Shown here: positions 63,074-64,000 of the stretch, one piece after another | Position numbering within the stretch: position 1 is the stretch's first letter | Layout: every line of letters begins with the position of its first letter | From: Micromonospora citrea | Lineage (GTDB): Bacteria > Actinomycetota > Actinomycetes > Mycobacteriales > Micromonosporaceae | Length of the DNA stretch: 64,000 bases | Direction of reading: 5' to 3' | Assembly (NCBI RefSeq): GCF_900090315.1 | Contig: NZ_FMHZ01000002.1 | Location: forward strand, 3,876,501 to 3,940,500 | The notes under the pieces: model-generated | The model's input: the letters and a program-made list of their open reading frames with translations, nothing else | Database searches by the model: none | Told to the model about the DNA's origin: nothing | Made by a program: the position numbers and the translations under genes

Positions 63074-63724
63074 ATGCGTACCGACATCCTGCGCAAGACC
63101 GCCCTGACCGCTGCCGGCCTCGCCTTCACCGGCGGCGCCATCGCCGGCCCCGTCACCGCCGCCCACGCCACCACCACCGAGAACAAGCCCGCCACCGTCA
63201 GCCAGGACCGCAACAACGGCGAGCGGGAACTCGGCGTCCGCTACGAGGCCCAGCCGAACTTCTACTACTGCGGCCCCGCCGCCGCCCGCAACGCCCTCAG
63301 CGTCCAGGGCAAGGACATCGACGTCGACGGCATGGCCAAACTGATGGGCACCACCGAAGCCGGCACCAACTCCATCAACGACATCACCCCCGTCCTGAAC
63401 AAGGAAACCGGTAAGGACGCCTACCAGTCCGTCGAGATCCGCGAGGCCACCGCCGACGACAAGCAGACCCACAAGCTGCGCACCGACATCGTCACCGCCA
63501 TCGACGAAGGCCACGCCGTCGTCGCCAACATCGCCGGCACCGCCACCGACACCGACGGCACCACCCACTCCTTCGAAGGCGGCCACTACATCAGCGTCGT
63601 CGGCTACCGCGACAACGGCAACACCGTCACCATCGCCGACTCCGCCGACCCCAACCAGGCCTCCTACCGGATGAGCATCGACAACCTCGCCGACTGGATC
63701 GCCACCCGCGGCTACACCGCCTGA
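63074..63724 (+). CDS. Secreted C39-like cysteine peptidase family protein
   Basis: 216 residues. The signal peptide (LRKTALTAAGLAFTGGAIAGPVTAAHA) is probably cleaved after AHA. The mature part fits the papain-like C39-type fold: Cys in NFYYCGPAAARNAL, His in GGHYISVVGY and Asp in ADSADP. Such actinobacterial C39_2 proteins are secreted; whether this one cleaves peptides is unknown. AAAGGTG lies 9 nt before the ATG. Nearly every codon ends in C, a strong bias not seen in the neighbours, suggesting high expression. A long terminator follows, so the gene is a single transcription unit. Confidence 0.82.
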   Translation: MRTDILRKTALTAAGLAFTGGAIAGPVTAAHATTTENKPATVSQDRNNGERELGVRYEAQPNFYYCGPAAARNALSVQGKDIDVDGMAKLMGTTEAGTNSINDITPVLNKETGKDAYQSVEIREATADDKQTHKLRTDIVTAIDEGHAVVANIAGTATDTDGTTHSFEGGHYISVVGYRDNGNTVTIADSADPNQASYRMSIDNLADWIATRGYTA

Positions 63725-63729
63725 CACCA

Positions 63730-63782
63730 ACACGATGCAAAGGGCCGGCCCCCACCCCGGGAGCCGGCCCTTTGCGTCGTGT
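63730..63782 (+). terminator. Terminator after the C39-like gene
   Basis: Arms 63730-63749 and 63763-63782 (ACACGA.GCAAAGGGCCGGC type) pair at 19 of 20 positions with a 13-nt loop, 6 bp after the stop. It can act on both strands and separates this gene from the convergent partial gene. Confidence 0.85.
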
Positions 63783-63857
63783 CCGGCAGGCGCAGCCCGA
63801 CAGGCGGTCAGGCGACCGTGACCGGGAAGCGGTGGCAGGCGCAGCCGGACAGGCGGG

Positions 63858-64000
63858 TCAGACGATCGGGACCGGCGGGCCGTCGCCGACGAGGCGGAAC
63901 GACGACTCGCCCACCGGCTCCACGAGGCCGTCCCGCACCAGCCCGCCGAGCGCTCGGGCGCGCTGCACCTCGTCGGCCCACACCTGGTCGAGACGCTGGT
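63858..64000 (-). CDS. mutY: Probable A/G-specific adenine glycosylase, C-terminal end (cut by window edge)
   Basis: The last ~47 codons of a minus-strand gene are in the window, ending at 63858. They read ...QRLDQVWADEVQRARALGG LVRDGLVEPVGESSFRLVGD..., resembling the end of actinobacterial MutY, where a Trp-x5-QRxRAL-x2-L(V/L)xDGLV pattern follows the NUDIX-like domain. MutY lies close to clpC in M. tuberculosis too (Rv3589 and Rv3596c). The catalytic part is outside the window, so the call is tentative. Confidence 0.6.
   Translation of the reverse strand, partial: QRLDQVWADEVQRARALGGLVRDGLVEPVGESSFRLVGDGPPVPIV

Noticed and set aside
62093..63733. 546-codon minus-strand frame covering the C39-like gene and the 21-bp array
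   Set aside because: Kept open by the 21-bp period and by the C-ending codons of the real gene; the product is repeats of LSPRRAG/LACRPAG and poly-Val-Gly.

Overview
The window is very GC-rich DNA (G or C at nearly every third codon position, many GTG starts, 4-bp ATGA/GTGA stop-start overlaps) from an actinomycete. Gene content and order follow the core block also found in Mycobacterium tuberculosis and Streptomyces: nth-tlpA-NUDIX-marP, then ppa/dacB/zinc protease/tilS/hpt/ftsH/folE/folP/folB/folK, then DUF2520/panC/panD/nadBC/coaX/lysS/lsr2/clpC/mutY. The intergenic palindromes and gene set look like the Micromonosporaceae, probably Micromonospora; the genus is an inference.

Layout. 1-2876 (+): end of endonuclease III, a lipoprotein thioredoxin, a CoA-type NUDIX hydrolase and a MarP-like acid-resistance protease. 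2922-10863: a PAP2 phosphatase and part of a type VII (ESX) secretion locus (mycP and eccC on the minus strand, eccD divergent), closed by a perfect bidirectional hairpin between eccD and ppa. 10898-22894: ppa, a D-Ala-D-Ala carboxypeptidase, a HExxH metalloprotease, tilS, a gamma-glutamyltransferase, a GlxA-type regulator with a putative operator and a divergent 45-residue membrane peptide, hpt, ftsH and folE.

22995-35426: about 12.5 kb of accessory genes splits folE from folP. It holds an EccC/FtsK-like ATPase with an Arg in place of the Walker A Lys, a coiled-coil membrane protein, and a minus-strand operon resembling a small type IV secretion apparatus: VirB2-like, PrgI/VirB3-like, VirB4, VirB6-like, VirB8-like and a two-domain VirB1-like wall hydrolase, with no relaxase. 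This is the best candidate for an unusual system here.

35770-46121: folP-folB-folK and DUF3180 (folate synthesis resumes), small membrane proteins, and an osmoprotectant-type ABC transporter. The transporter's binding protein appears circularly permuted, and its permease genes are joined by a 20-codon ORF. 46247-58159: a stand-alone NuoD overlapping a MidA/NDUFAF7-type methyltransferase (whose gene carries two in-frame palindromic repeats), then vitamin and cofactor genes (a possible ketopantoate reductase, panC, panD, nadB, nadC, coaX), a methyltransferase and lysS. 58270-64000: lsr2, a DnaA-box-like cluster, clpC, a 1.3-kb non-coding stretch with a 21-bp tandem array, a secreted C39-like protein, and the tail of a probable mutY.

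Transcription signals are repetitive: at least nine genes have a TANNNT -10 hexamer 6-8 nt before the start codon, implying leaderless mRNAs. No tRNA, rRNA, CRISPR or transposase gene was seen.
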